Source of the DNA: Candidatus Nanopelagicales bacterium
GTDB lineage: Bacteria > Actinomycetota > Actinomycetes > S36-B12
Reading direction: 5' to 3'
Assembly (NCBI GenBank): GCA_030836325.1
Contig: JAURQC010000046.1
Location: 1-64,000 of the forward strand
DNA length: 64,000 nucleotides
Shown here in pieces: positions 45,397 through 54,558 of this stretch (the stretch's first letter is position 1; every line of letters begins with the position of its first letter). Made by a program: the position numbers and the translations under genes. A model generated the notes under the pieces. The model saw only the letters and a program-made list of their open reading frames with translations. It was not told the DNA's origin and did not search any database.

Positions 45397-48234
45397 TTAA
45401 GGGGCTACGAGTTCCTCCGGCCGCGGGCACGAACACACCAGATTGCGGTCGCCGTAGGCACCGTCGATCCGGCGAACGGGTGGCCAGTACTTGCCGTTCT
45501 CCATTCCCGGCGCCGGGAAAGCCGCAAGACGTGCGGGGTAGGCGTGGTTCCACTCCCCGATCAGGCAGTCGGCCGTATGCGGCGCGTTGACCAACGGGTT
45601 GTCGTCGTCCGGCCACTGTCCGGCTTCAACAGCGTCGATCTCCGCCTTGATCGCGATCATCGCGTCGCAGAAGCGATCCAGTTCGGCCAAGTCCTCGCTC
45701 TCGGTCGGCTCAACCATCAGCGTGCCAGCCACCGGGAAAGACATGGTTGGTGCGTGAAAGCCATAGTCAATGAGTCGCTTGGCGATGTCGTCAACACTGA
45801 CACCGCTCGCCGCTGTCAACGGTCGGATGTCCAGGATGCACTCGTGTGCAACAGTGCCGTTGGGTGCGGTGTACAAGATCGGGTAGTGATCCTTCAATCG
45901 GTGTGCGATGTAGTTAGCCGACAGGATCGCGACGCTGGTCGCCTCGCGCAGGCCGTCGTCGCCCATCATGCGGATGTACATCCAAGGGATTGGCAGAATG
46001 CCCGCACTCCCCCACGGCGCTCCGCTGACCGGCCCCATGCCCCCGTCGGCGAATCCGCGTCCGCTTGGACCTGCATCAGGGCGAAGGGGATGACCCGGCA
46101 GATACGGCGCGAGGTGCGCGCGGACCCCGATCGGTCCCACGCCCGGACCCCCTCCCCCGTGCGGAATCGCGAACGTCTTGTGCAAGTTCAGATGCGACAC
46201 GTCGGCGCCGAACTTCCCCGGCTTGGCCAGACCAACGAGGGCATTGAGGTTGGCACCATCGACGTAGACCTGACCGCCAGCGTCGTGGACAAGACCACAG
46301 ATTTCCTGCACGGCGTCTTCGAAGACGCCGTGAGTGGACGGGTAGGTGATCATCAGTGCCGCGAGGTTCTCACCATGCTGTGCGATCTTCGCCTTAAGGT
46401 CCTCGACGTCAACGTCTCCGCTGTCGTCGCAGGCAACAACCACAACCTTCATCCCAGCCATCACCGCACTTGCGGCGTTCGTGCCGTGGGCGCTGCTCGG
46501 GATGAGGCAGATCGAACGCTGATCGTCGCCGTTGGCACGGTGGTACGCGCGGATCGCCATCAACCCTGCGAACTCGCCCTGCGACCCAGCGTTGGGCTGC
46601 ACCGACACGGCGTCGTATCCGGTAATCCCTACGAGCCAAGCTTCAAGCTCGGAAATGATGTCCACGTACGGCTGAACCTGATCAGCGGGCGCGAACGGAT
46701 GGGCAGCGGCGAACTGTGGCCAGGTGATAGGAGCCATTTGCGCTGCAGCATTGAGTTTCATCGTGCACGAGCCCAACGGAATCATCGTGCGGTCAAGAGC
46801 AAGATCCTTATCCGCTAGGGAACGCATGTAACGCATCAAGGAGGTCTCACTGCGGTACTGCTGGAAGACCTGGAACTGAAGCAACTCCCCCGTCCGCGTC
46901 AGGGCCGCAGGCAAAGCGTCGTCAGCGCCGACGGCAAGTTCGAAGCCCAATGCTCGAGCGAGGGTCTGTGCCTGCTCATCGGTGGTCGTCTCATCGACTG
47001 TGAAGCACACGACGTCGTCCCCGACCGTTCGGATGTTCACGCCAGCGGCGGCAGCGGCCGCGCACAACTGCTGCGCCTTTCCGGATGATTCGATCGCAAT
47101 AGTGTCGAAGAAGTCAGCGTTGAGGGTTGTCAGTCCCGCTTCCTTCGCACCTTCATTGAGCCGGGCTGCAAGGCCGTGCACGCCACGCGCGATTGCAGTC
47201 AGCCCCTCCGGGCCGTGGTAAACCGCATACATGCCAGCCAAAACGGCAAGCAGCACCTGGGCCGTGCAGATATTGCTCGTCGCCTTCTCGCGTCGGATGT
47301 GTTGCTCACGGGTCTGGAGCGCAAGCCGGTAGCTCGGTCGACCATCGACATCCACACTGACGCCAACCAAGCGGCCCGGCAGGGAGCGCTCAAGACCGGA
47401 TCGAACGGCGATGTAGCCCGCGTGCGGTCCGCCGAATGACATCGGCACACCAAAGCGCTGCATGGACCCCACTGCGATGTCTGCACCTAGTGCCCCGGGT
47501 GACTCCACTAGCGTCAAGGCGAGGGGATCTGCATCCACGATCACCAGCGCCCCCCGCTCCTTGGCCTGTGAGATGACGCCACGCGGATCGACGAACGCTC
47601 CAGTAGAAGACGGATAGGCGATGACGACGCCGGAGAAGTCACCCTCGGGAAGCCCCTTGGACAGATCGAAGTCCACGAGTTCGATGCCTTGCGGCTCAGC
47701 TCGCGTTGCGACGACCGCTCGAACCTGCGGGTGCACGCCTGCATCAATCGCGAGCCGGGAGACGCCTTTGGGCCCGTGCTTGATGGCCAATCCCATGGCC
47801 TCTGCGACAGCCGTCGGTTCATCCAAAAGTGACGAACCAGCGACGGCAAGGCCAGTGAGATCCTCCACGAGGGTTTGGAAGTTCAGTAGTGCTTCCAGGC
47901 GCCCCTGGGAGATCTCTGGTTGGTAGGGCGTGTAGGCCGTGTACCAACCGGGGTTGAGAAGGATGCCCCGCTTGATCACCTCGGGCATCACCGTTCCGTG
48001 ATAGCCCAAACCGATCATCGAGGTTGGGAGTTCGACCCCCGAGATGCGTCGCTCGAGCTCGGCAAGGGCCTCAGATTCGCTGCTCGCGACAGGAATTCCC
48101 ATGTTGTCGGTGTCCAAGATCCCCGCCGGAACAACGGCTTGAACGAAGGAGTCAAGATCGGAATAACCAAGTTCGGCGAGCATCTGCGGAATGTCCGAAT
48201 TGCGGGGACCAATGTGACGGGCACTGAAATCCAT
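45397..48234 (-). CDS. gcvP: Glycine dehydrogenase (aminomethyl-transferring), P protein
   Basis: A 945-residue PLP enzyme, the decarboxylating component of the glycine cleavage system. The N-terminal SARHIGP block and the C-terminal PLP site [18 protein letters not shown] with K686 are present. The glycine-rich loop follows the lysine as in other P proteins. The fused alpha/beta architecture matches actinobacteria. It is the only gene behind a tandem glycine riboswitch. GcvH lies 3 kb away in the same direction; GcvT is not in the window. Confidence 0.97.
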   Translation of the reverse strand: MDFSARHIGPRNSDIPQMLAELGYSDLDSFVQAVVPAGILDTDNMGIPVASSESEALAELERRISGVELPTSMIGLGYHGTVMPEVIKRGILLNPGWYTAYTPYQPEISQGRLEALLNFQTLVEDLTGLAVAGSSLLDEPTAVAEAMGLAIKHGPKGVSRLAIDAGVHPQVRAVVATRAEPQGIELVDFDLSKGLPEGDFSGVVIAYPSSTGAFVDPRGVISQAKERGALVIVDADPLALTLVESPGALGADIAVGSMQRFGVPMSFGGPHAGYIAVRSGLERSLPGRLVGVSVDVDGRPSYRLALQTREQHIRREKATSNICTAQVLLAVLAGMYAVYHGPEGLTAIARGVHGLAARLNEGAKEAGLTTLNADFFDTIAIESSGKAQQLCAAAAAAGVNIRTVGDDVVCFTVDETTTDEQAQTLARALGFELAVGADDALPAALTRTGELLQFQVFQQYRSETSLMRYMRSLADKDLALDRTMIPLGSCTMKLNAAAQMAPITWPQFAAAHPFAPADQVQPYVDIISELEAWLVGITGYDAVSVQPNAGSQGEFAGLMAIRAYHRANGDDQRSICLIPSSAHGTNAASAVMAGMKVVVVACDDSGDVDVEDLKAKIAQHGENLAALMITYPSTHGVFEDAVQEICGLVHDAGGQVYVDGANLNALVGLAKPGKFGADVSHLNLHKTFAIPHGGGGPGVGPIGVRAHLAPYLPGHPLRPDAGPSGRGFADGGMGPVSGAPWGSAGILPIPWMYIRMMGDDGLREATSVAILSANYIAHRLKDHYPILYTAPNGTVAHECILDIRPLTAASGVSVDDIAKRLIDYGFHAPTMSFPVAGTLMVEPTESEDLAELDRFCDAMIAIKAEIDAVEAGQWPDDDNPLVNAPHTADCLIGEWNHAYPARLAAFPAPGMENGKYWPPVRRIDGAYGDRNLVCSCPRPEELVAP

Positions 48235-48267
48235 CTGGCTCTCCAGGCGTCGAGGGCGAACAGCGTT

Positions 48268-48480
48268 GGCACTGCTCCCCCTCTGTTACCCACGCAAGCG
48301 TGACCTGAGAGCTTCACCGCCACCAGCGATTGCTCGCCGGCCGAGGCTTTCACCGTCGGTAGGGACAGGTCCCTTTTCCAGAGATGCCTACTCGAGCGGT
48401 ACCGGTGCCTGAGAGTTTGTCGGGGCAATTGCTCCTTCGGCGGCCTCTACCCTGGCTGGATAGCGACTCTCTCCCGCACG
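48268..48480 (-). promoter_or_regulatory. Tandem glycine riboswitch of gcvP
   Basis: Two glycine aptamers read on the minus strand. The first (about 48480-48376) has GCGGGAGAG, CCGCCGAAGGAGCAA and AACTCTCAGGC. The second (about 48374-48268) has a divergent GCCGGCGAGCAA core, GCTCTCAGG and the closing ACAGAGGGGGAG. The paired CTCTCAGG boxes lie at 48408-48415 and 48304-48311. Glycine binding would switch on gcvP. A TATCAT hexamer near 48500 may be its -10 element. Confidence 0.9.
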
Positions 48481-48516
48481 AGATGTTCAGCGATACAGAT
48501 GATACCGAAGATGACG

Positions 48517-49089
48517 TCAGCCGGCAGCACGTTGGGCACGGCGTTGCGCGAGCTCGTCCGTTACACCAGCGGGAACCACGTTCTCACCGTCCGGATCCTC
48601 GGCGGGCAGCGTCGCCAAAGTGCCCTCCACCTCACGCCAGACACTGCCGACGGCGATTCCGAAAACTCCCTGGCCGCCCCGAACAAGGTCTACTACCTCG
48701 TCCGCGCTGCGGCACTCGTAGATGCTCGCGCCGTCGCTCATCAAAGTAATCCGGGCCAGGTCGTCGCCCTCGCGCGTAGTCAGGTGGTCTACTGCTGCGC
48801 GAATGTTCTGCAGGGACACACCGGTATCGATCAGACGCTTGACGATCCGGAGGATCAAGATGTCGCGGAAGCTGTAGAGGCGCTGGGTGCCTGATCCGGC
48901 AGCGCCGCGAACCGTGGGAGCAACTAGGCCCGTGCGGGCCCAGTAATCCAATTGCCGGTAGGTGATCCCGGCCGCCGAGCAGGCGACGGGGCCGCGGTAG
49001 CCGACGTGTGCGGGCAACGGGCGAAGGTCGGCATCATCGAAAAGTGCGCCCTGGTTCGACTCGTCCGCGGGCATCTGCCTACCGGTCAC
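48517..49089 (-). CDS. MerR-family transcriptional regulator
   Basis: A 190-residue regulator with an N-terminal MerR helix-turn-helix (ITYRQLDYWARTGLVAP, about residues 40-57) and the YSFRDILILRIVKRL dimerisation region. The C-terminal half lacks metal-binding cysteines, so a metal sensor is unlikely. AGGAGG precedes the GTG at 49089. It sits immediately upstream of the gcvP riboswitch, in the place of Rv1830 in M. tuberculosis. Confidence 0.9.
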   Translation of the reverse strand: MTGRQMPADESNQGALFDDADLRPLPAHVGYRGPVACSAAGITYRQLDYWARTGLVAPTVRGAAGSGTQRLYSFRDILILRIVKRLIDTGVSLQNIRAAVDHLTTREGDDLARITLMSDGASIYECRSADEVVDLVRGGQGVFGIAVGSVWREVEGTLATLPAEDPDGENVVPAGVTDELAQRRAQRAAG

Positions 49090-49255
49090 TGCTCCTCCTC
49101 ATCCGGCCTCACCCTACTGCCGAGCCGAGGGCCCAGGCGCGGGTTCTGGTGACCCGCTGGGGAAGCCGTGGGAAGGAATCTAGGCAGCGGTCACGAGCCC
49201 GACAATGCGACACGCCAACACACATTGGACCTAAGTCTCAAGGTCAACTGAAGGC

Positions 49256-49744
49256 TCAGGACGCGCCGGGAGCGCCGAAATCCTCGGGTGAGACCTGGTC
49301 CAAGAACTCTCGGAACTTCTCGACTTGGTCCTCTTCAACTGGCTCATCCTCGTCTGGAATCTCGATTCCGGCCTCATCAACAACCTGCTCTGCGCCCACG
49401 ATTGGCACTTCAGCGCGTAGCGCGAGAGCGATGGCATCGGACGGTCGTGCGGGAACTTCAAGTCCGCTCTCGAAGACGATGAGCGCATAGAACACTCCAT
49501 CCGCCAAATCCGTGATGCGCACCTCTTTGACCGGGGCTTCGAGTGCCTCCAGCAGGTCGCGCATCAGATCGTGCGTAAGCGGCCGCGGTGGAACTACGCC
49601 TTGCTGTGCGTACGCGATGGCCGTGGCTTCCACTGCCCCGACCCAGATCGGTAGGTACCGTTCGCCGTTCCGTTCGCGCAGCAGCACGATGGGAGTGTTC
49701 GACGGCATCTCCATTCGGACGCCCACCACATCGAGATCGATCAT
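49256..49744 (-). CDS. Bifunctional nuclease family protein (DUF151)
   Basis: A 162-residue DUF151/BFN domain protein. The family blocks VGVRMEMPSNTPIVLLRE, LPIWVGAVEATAIA and RPSDAIALALR are clear, and the tail is acidic. Plant and thermophile members have DNase/RNase activity, but the actinobacterial role is unknown. The ATG at 49744 follows TAGCCT by 6 bases with no ribosome site, so it has its own leaderless promoter. It lies between two MerR genes. Confidence 0.93.
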   Translation of the reverse strand: MIDLDVVGVRMEMPSNTPIVLLRERNGERYLPIWVGAVEATAIAYAQQGVVPPRPLTHDLMRDLLEALEAPVKEVRITDLADGVFYALIVFESGLEVPARPSDAIALALRAEVPIVGAEQVVDEAGIEIPDEDEPVEEDQVEKFREFLDQVSPEDFGAPGAS

Positions 49745-49750
49745 GGCTCA

Positions 49751-49756
49751 AGGCTA
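49751..49756 (-). promoter_or_regulatory. Leaderless -10 hexamer of DUF151 gene
   Basis: TAGCCT on the minus strand, 6 bases before the ATG at 49744. Confidence 0.6.
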
Positions 49757-49818
49757 ACCGTGCAGAGCGTCTCGTGACAGTCGTGAGGTCACGCCCAGAG
49801 TGAAATTGCCAGCTCTGT

Positions 49819-50526
49819 CTAGGCTTTCCCAGCGCGGATTAATTCGGCACGGAGCAAAGACGCGTGCAATTGGACGAATAAGGCAGCGATCTCTCGGATC
49901 GCCTCCTGCGATCGAACGCGTGAGTCGCGTTCATGACCCGTGGTGCGCGTGAACGGGGTAGCCATCTGCTCGATGAGACCCGACTCCCGGTCTGCTACTA
50001 CCCGAAAACTACGCATGTGTCGGCCCTCGAAGCCGAAGGCCGACAGTCGTGCAGCCACCTGGCAAATGGTCGCGGCATCTTCGTCGTAATGCCCGGCGGG
50101 GCTAACCCAGACCAGCCCGAGTTCTTCAAGTTCAGCCACATAGGACTCATCGAGTTGGGTCATCTCTGCGAGCTCGCCACGCGTTAGACGAAGGCGTCCC
50201 GCACCTGGACGGAAGTCTTCTGGTCGCATGCCGCTGCCGGCAACAACCGTCTCTTCGGCATTTTGGTCGAGTTGCTCGCGGATGACTTTCAGCGGGAGGT
50301 ACTGATCACGCTGAAGGATCAGGACCTCGCGCAAGCGGCGGACATCGTCGTCGGTGAACCTGCGATATCCGCTAGACGTTCGCGCCGGGATGACCAGACC
50401 CTCGGTTTCCAGAAACCGGATCTTGCTGATGGTGACGTCGGGAAAGTCGCGCTTGAGGACGCTGTGCACTTCTCCGATGCTCAGCGTGCCTTTGCTCGAC
50501 GGCTCCACAGCCTCGCGCGCACTCAT
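49819..50526 (-). CDS. ftsR: MerR-family regulator, FtsR-like
   Basis: A 235-residue MerR-type regulator corresponding to Rv1828 of M. tuberculosis and FtsR, an activator of ftsZ in Corynebacterium. The N-terminal helix-turn-helix reads LSIGEVHSVLKRDFPDV then SKIRFLETEGLV, and SSGYRRFTDDDVRRL follows. The C-terminal part holds a helical effector-like domain (about residues 110-190). Its ATG overlaps the FHA gene stop by 4 bases. The symbol rests on context and N-terminal similarity. Confidence 0.85.
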   Translation of the reverse strand: MSAREAVEPSSKGTLSIGEVHSVLKRDFPDVTISKIRFLETEGLVIPARTSSGYRRFTDDDVRRLREVLILQRDQYLPLKVIREQLDQNAEETVVAGSGMRPEDFRPGAGRLRLTRGELAEMTQLDESYVAELEELGLVWVSPAGHYDEDAATICQVAARLSAFGFEGRHMRSFRVVADRESGLIEQMATPFTRTTGHERDSRVRSQEAIREIAALFVQLHASLLRAELIRAGKA

Positions 50527-51038
50527 GCCCCGGGCTCTACGCCTACCAAGAAAACGAAGCGGAATTTGCCGATTTGAACCTCATCGCCACCGTTGAGGCG
50601 CTGGTCGTCGACCCGCACTCGGTTGACGTACGTGCCGTTGAGGCTGCCCACATCCCGAACACTCCAGCCATCAGCCCCGCGTCGAAACTCAGCGTGCCGA
50701 CGACTGACAGTGACGTCGTCAAGGAAGACTTCGGACTCCGGCGATCGCCCTACTCCGACGACGTCGGCGTCGGCTGGCAACAAGAACTCGCTGCCCTCGG
50801 ACGGCCCTCGATGCACGACCAGGAGTGCAGATCCGGTCGGAAGCTCACGGTGGATTCCGGTGCCTAGAGCGGCGGCGGGACCCGTACCCGTAGCCGGTCC
50901 CCCGACGCCTGTGATGGCGGTAATGGCTCCGGTGGCGTCGATGTCGGGCCCCGATCCCCCCGGGGATACAGGATTTCCACAGGCGGCACAGAACCGATCC
51001 TCTGGATGGATGGGCTTGCCGCACGCATTGCAGTTCAT
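50523..51038 (-). CDS. FHA-domain protein with N-terminal zinc ribbon (GarA/OdhI position)
   Basis: A 171-residue protein with two parts. An N-terminal zinc ribbon (C3, C6, C17, C20) and a Gly/Ala/Thr linker are followed by an FHA domain at about residues 72-165. Phosphothreonine-binding residues are intact: G97-R98, S112, R113, H115 and N134-G135 in SLNGTYVN. It occupies the place of GarA (Rv1827), but the ETTS phosphorylation motif of GarA/OdhI is not seen. SD-like AAGGTGAAGGGAG precedes the ATG. A signalling adaptor role is inferred. Confidence 0.9.
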   Translation of the reverse strand: MNCNACGKPIHPEDRFCAACGNPVSPGGSGPDIDATGAITAITGVGGPATGTGPAAALGTGIHRELPTGSALLVVHRGPSEGSEFLLPADADVVGVGRSPESEVFLDDVTVSRRHAEFRRGADGWSVRDVGSLNGTYVNRVRVDDQRLNGGDEVQIGKFRFVFLVGVEPGA

Positions 51039-51098
51039 GGGCGCGCTCCCTTCACCTTGGGCCGGTACACGTGAATCAATCTCCGCGCACCCCCCAGC

Positions 51099-51482
51099 CT
51101 AAGCCCCTTGCGTCATCGCCTCGTATTCACTCGCCGACAGTAAGCCGTCAAGTTGGCTGGGATCGCCTAGGTCGATGCGAAACAGCCAGCCCGCTTCGTA
51201 CGGCGCGGAGTTGATAGTTTCGGGAGCATCGTCGACCACTGAGTTGACCTCGGTCACTTGACCGGTCACCGGGGCGTACAACTCACTGACGCTCTTGGTC
51301 GATTCCACTTCACCGCACGACTGTCCGGCTTCAACCTGATCACCGACCGAAGGCAAGGACACGAACACGATGTCGCCGAGCGACTCTTGCGCATAGTGGG
51401 TGATGCCAACCGTGACGGTTGAGCCCTCGTCTGCACGGATCCACTCGTGCTCGGCCGTGTACTTCAACTCTCCAGGAATCAT
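51099..51482 (-). CDS. gcvH: Glycine cleavage system H protein
   Basis: A 127-residue lipoyl carrier that shuttles the aminomethyl group from GcvP to GcvT. The lipoylation lysine is K63 in VESTKSVSELYAP, and the N-terminal KYTAEHEWI and GDIVFVSLP blocks are typical. GAGGAAGGAACCCC precedes the ATG at 51482. The order PgsA-like, GcvH, FHA, MerR, DUF151, MerR, GcvP parallels Rv1822-Rv1832. Confidence 0.96.
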   Translation of the reverse strand: MIPGELKYTAEHEWIRADEGSTVTVGITHYAQESLGDIVFVSLPSVGDQVEAGQSCGEVESTKSVSELYAPVTGQVTEVNSVVDDAPETINSAPYEAGWLFRIDLGDPSQLDGLLSASEYEAMTQGA

Positions 51483-51511
51483 GGGGTTCCTTCCTCGCTG
51501 GTGACGTGAGC

Positions 51512-52093
51512 CTAGTCGCCACGAGCTGCTGCGATCATCTGTTGCGCGTATCGGAGTCCGGCCCACCAATACAAGAAGGTGCCCCACAAGGCAAAGGCCC
51601 AGCCGAACGCGGACAAGATCGTTCCCCAGGCTCCAGGGAGCGAACCCAGGAGAAGAACAGGGAACCCCCACAACAGGGCGAAGGTCCCGGCCTTGCCGAC
51701 GTAGGTAACCGGTAGGGCCACCCGACCCGATCGCCGCAGCAGCGGTACCAACAGCAACAACACGACGTCACGTCCGACCAGTATCGCCACGAGCCACCAG
51801 CCGATGATGTCGCGGAATGCAAGACCAAGAAGTGTGGCAAGGATGTACAGCCGATCGACCAAAGGATCCAGGAGAACACCGAGTCGACTGCGTTGGTCGA
51901 GTTTCCTCGCTAGGAAGCCGTCCACCCAGTCGGTGACTCCCGCAATAACCAAAATGACAAATCCCAAAACGTCAGCTTCTTCGACGAGGATCAGCCATAA
52001 GAACACGGGAATGCCGAGGAGTCGCAGCACGCTGACGGCATTAGGGACCGTCCATACGTTCCACGGCTCAGATTCGTAGGTGGCGTTGCTCAT
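51512..52093 (-). CDS. pgsA: CDP-alcohol phosphatidyltransferase
   Basis: A 193-residue integral membrane enzyme that moves a phosphatidyl group from CDP-diacylglycerol to an alcohol. The signature D58-G59-x2-A62-R63-x8-G72-x3-D76-x3-D80 is complete, and about five membrane helices are seen. Glycerol phosphate (PgsA) is the most likely acceptor by position (Rv1822 pgsA2), but other alcohols are possible. ATG at 52093 is preferred to an upstream extension. It lies 28 bases after the next gene. Confidence 0.88.
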   Translation of the reverse strand: MSNATYESEPWNVWTVPNAVSVLRLLGIPVFLWLILVEEADVLGFVILVIAGVTDWVDGFLARKLDQRSRLGVLLDPLVDRLYILATLLGLAFRDIIGWWLVAILVGRDVVLLLLVPLLRRSGRVALPVTYVGKAGTFALLWGFPVLLLGSLPGAWGTILSAFGWAFALWGTFLYWWAGLRYAQQMIAAARGD

Positions 52094-52121
52094 CGCAATC
52101 CTCGTACAGCGCCCACCCGCA

Positions 52122-52835
52122 TCATGACGAAGACCTTGCCTCATGTCGTCCACGTTGACGCAATCCCCAAAAACTGATCACCAAGAGCACGGTGCCCAAA
52201 GCCACGGTCAGCACTCCACCAACGAGTCCGATAATTGCGAGAGTCGAGCCACCTGCGATTCGATACTCCCCCATAAGAACTATCGACCCGATATCGCTGC
52301 CTTCACCGCCGGCAACGACGACCGACTCCCCTGCACTCGGCACCGGAAGCACTACTTTCTCGCCATCGTCGGCGTTAGCCCAACGCCCCTGCAGCCCAGC
52401 AACTGACAAATCCGGCGAACCCTGCTCCACCTGAATCAGGTTCACGGTCCAGGCATCGCCGCCGGAGTTCTCGGCTATGCAGTAGCGAGTACCCAGGAGC
52501 CGGTCCTCCACGGGTGCGGACGCCGTACTCCCCACGAGCCAGCCATCGTCGGATTCACCCGTAGCCGCGACAGTGAAAACGGTCTGCGATCGGGACGAGA
52601 TCACTTCGAATTGGTCGATGTCACCGGGATCGACGTCTACGCCGGATAGCTCGATGATGACCGTTGAGCAACCATCCGCAGGGATGATCTCTTCGGGGGT
52701 CTGCAGCACCCACCGACCCTCGTTCACCGTGAGTTGCTGTTGAACCCACCACGTGGCGCTACCGACGGTGATGCCGACCAGGACCATGGCGCTGCCGACG
52801 ATGATCAGAACGATCCGGATGAACGTTCGCATCAT
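52122..52835 (-). CDS. Hypothetical protein with two membrane anchors
   Basis: A 237-residue protein with one N-terminal membrane helix (about residues 8-27), a roughly 165-residue polar domain outside the membrane, and a second helix near the C-terminus (about 198-222) before a basic tail. The outer domain is beta-rich in composition and holds two cysteines (near C55 and C117). Family not recognised. It sits in a minus-strand run with a TauE-like transporter (10 bases upstream) and pgsA. Confidence 0.75.
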   Translation of the reverse strand: MMRTFIRIVLIIVGSAMVLVGITVGSATWWVQQQLTVNEGRWVLQTPEEIIPADGCSTVIIELSGVDVDPGDIDQFEVISSRSQTVFTVAATGESDDGWLVGSTASAPVEDRLLGTRYCIAENSGGDAWTVNLIQVEQGSPDLSVAGLQGRWANADDGEKVVLPVPSAGESVVVAGGEGSDIGSIVLMGEYRIAGGSTLAIIGLVGGVLTVALGTVLLVISFWGLRQRGRHEARSSS

Positions 52836-52845
52836 CCAGCCTTTC

Positions 52846-53619
52846 TCATCTCAAAACCAGCACGGTCGTGGCCAGAACTCCTACGGCCACCACCATGCCA
52901 CGGAGCACCGCTTCTGGAAGCCGCCTCGCCCAGCGCGCGCCGAGATAACCTCCAGCGATCGAACTCACCATCAGGACCACAGCAGCAGGCCACACCACGT
53001 TGCCCGTGGCGATGAAGACCACAGCGGCAACCATGTTGGCCATGGAAGCGAGCAGATTCTTGGCAGCATTGCTGTACTGAACTCTGGTGTCATAGATCCA
53101 CGTCAGGACTGCCATCAGGACGACACCTTGCGCGGCTCCGAAATATCCACCGTAGATACCCACCGCACCCGTCCACGGCCACAGGCGTCTCGTCGGCGCA
53201 GGGTGCCCCGTGTCCATCTCCGCACTGTGACGTCGTGCCTGCATACGCTTTCGTAACGGCTGGATGGCGATCATCACGGTGGCTGAAGCAATGAGCCAAG
53301 GAACCACCGCAGAAAAGACTTCTACGGGCAGGCCCACGACGAGCAGCGCGCCCAACGCCGCGCCGATGCTCGTCGCGATCAGTGGCCCCTTCAGGCGCGT
53401 TAGTCGACTGCGCAGTTCGTTGCGATACGCATACGACGACGCAAAACTGCCGGGGAACAAACCCGTCGTGTTGGTTCCGTTCGCGGCAACCGGGGGCACA
53501 CCGATAGCGATGAGCGCGCTGAAGGTGAACAGAGTTCCCGATCCAACGACACCGTTTATTGCACCGGCCACAAAGCCAGCCGCGACGATTACGGCGACAG
53601 CCGTTGCCGAGTCGATCAC
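52846..53619 (-). CDS. Sulfite exporter TauE/SafE family protein
   Basis: A 257-residue polytopic membrane protein of the TauE/SafE (DUF81) family, which exports sulfite, sulfoacetate or related anions. Two repeats with GVVGSG and GGYFGAAQG-type glycine loops and about seven helices are seen. The GTG at 53619 begins just before the first helix (AVAVIVAAGFVAGAING); the ORF upstream is antisense to the neighbour and rejected. It is divergent from a second TauE gene with 97 bases between the starts. Confidence 0.88.
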   Translation of the reverse strand: MIDSATAVAVIVAAGFVAGAINGVVGSGTLFTFSALIAIGVPPVAANGTNTTGLFPGSFASSYAYRNELRSRLTRLKGPLIATSIGAALGALLVVGLPVEVFSAVVPWLIASATVMIAIQPLRKRMQARRHSAEMDTGHPAPTRRLWPWTGAVGIYGGYFGAAQGVVLMAVLTWIYDTRVQYSNAAKNLLASMANMVAAVVFIATGNVVWPAAVVLMVSSIAGGYLGARWARRLPEAVLRGMVVAVGVLATTVLVLR

Positions 53620-53716
53620 GCGGCGCCGCCTTCTCGATTCGTCAGTGGTGCAAAAGACATTGAGACAGTCGAAGTTTATCGGCGGACAAGGCTTGCTTGG
53701 CCGGGGTCGATGGGAA

Positions 53717-54541
53717 ATGAATCTCCCCACCGCCACACTGTGCGACGTGGCACGCATTATTCTCATCGGCTTCGGTGCAGGCGTGTTCTCCGGCGCCTTC
53801 GGGGTCGGAGGCGGAATCATCCTCGTTCCACTTCTGGTGTTGCTCTTTCGTTTTCCCCAAAAACGTGCGCAGGCCACGAGCCTGGTCATGGTCACACTTG
53901 CTGCCGCTGCGGGTTTCGTTACTTACGCAGTCAACGGTGAGGTTGCGTGGATCGCGGCCGCGTTCATCATGATCGGCGGTCTCGCCGGCTCGTTGCTCGG
54001 TAGTCACCTGGTTCAGCGCTCCTCAGACCACCGACTCCAGATGGCCTTCGGGCTCATTTTGGTCATTGTCGCTGCTCGGCTCTTCGTGTCCGCGTTTGAC
54101 TTGATTGCCCCATCGAGCGCAGAAACTGTGGCCGCGGACGTGTTCGCATCGCTGAACCCCGTGACCGCGGTGGCCTTCGCAGGTAGTGGCCTGGCAATGG
54201 GTTTGTTATCCGCTCTGTTCGGTGTCGGCGGCGGCATCGTCGTGATACCCATCCTCGTCACGCTCTTCGACTTCCCACAGCAACTCGCGGCCGGAACATC
54301 ACTGGCTGTCATGGTGCCGATCGCCTTTCTCGGCGCCTGGCGCCAATCCACAACGGGTGCGACCGATTGGAGCCTCGGCTTTCGACTCGGCGTGGCATCC
54401 ATCCCGGGCGGCATCCTTGGGGCGTTCTTGGCGTTGAGCGTGAGCGGCTCGCTCGTTCGGGGTTTGTTCGCCTTGCTTGTGGCGATCGTGGGCGTTCGTA
54501 TGATCAAAGAAGGATGGGAAGCCAAGGCCGACCGCAGGTAA
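53717..54541 (+). CDS. Sulfite exporter TauE/SafE family protein
   Basis: A 274-residue protein of the same family as its divergent neighbour but clearly different in sequence. The two inverted repeats each carry a FGVGGGI loop (in SGAFGVGGGIILVP and SALFGVGGGIVVIP), the hallmark of the family. Eight helices are likely. ATG at 53717 is chosen; the long upstream ORF overlaps the divergent gene and lacks membrane character. Substrate unknown. Confidence 0.9.
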   Translation: MNLPTATLCDVARIILIGFGAGVFSGAFGVGGGIILVPLLVLLFRFPQKRAQATSLVMVTLAAAAGFVTYAVNGEVAWIAAAFIMIGGLAGSLLGSHLVQRSSDHRLQMAFGLILVIVAARLFVSAFDLIAPSSAETVAADVFASLNPVTAVAFAGSGLAMGLLSALFGVGGGIVVIPILVTLFDFPQQLAAGTSLAVMVPIAFLGAWRQSTTGATDWSLGFRLGVASIPGGILGAFLALSVSGSLVRGLFALLVAIVGVRMIKEGWEAKADRR

Positions 54542-54558
54542 GCGGGCGCACGAAGCGA

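Noticed and set aside
45334..46818. A 494-codon plus-strand ORF opposite gcvP
   Set aside because: It is a GC-rich shadow of gcvP: no family features, rich in Arg/His/Pro, and gcvP with its riboswitch is certain.
53264..53716. Extended N-terminus of the plus-strand TauE gene
   Set aside because: It overlaps the divergent TauE gene, lacks membrane helices, and ATG 53717 starts right before the first helix.
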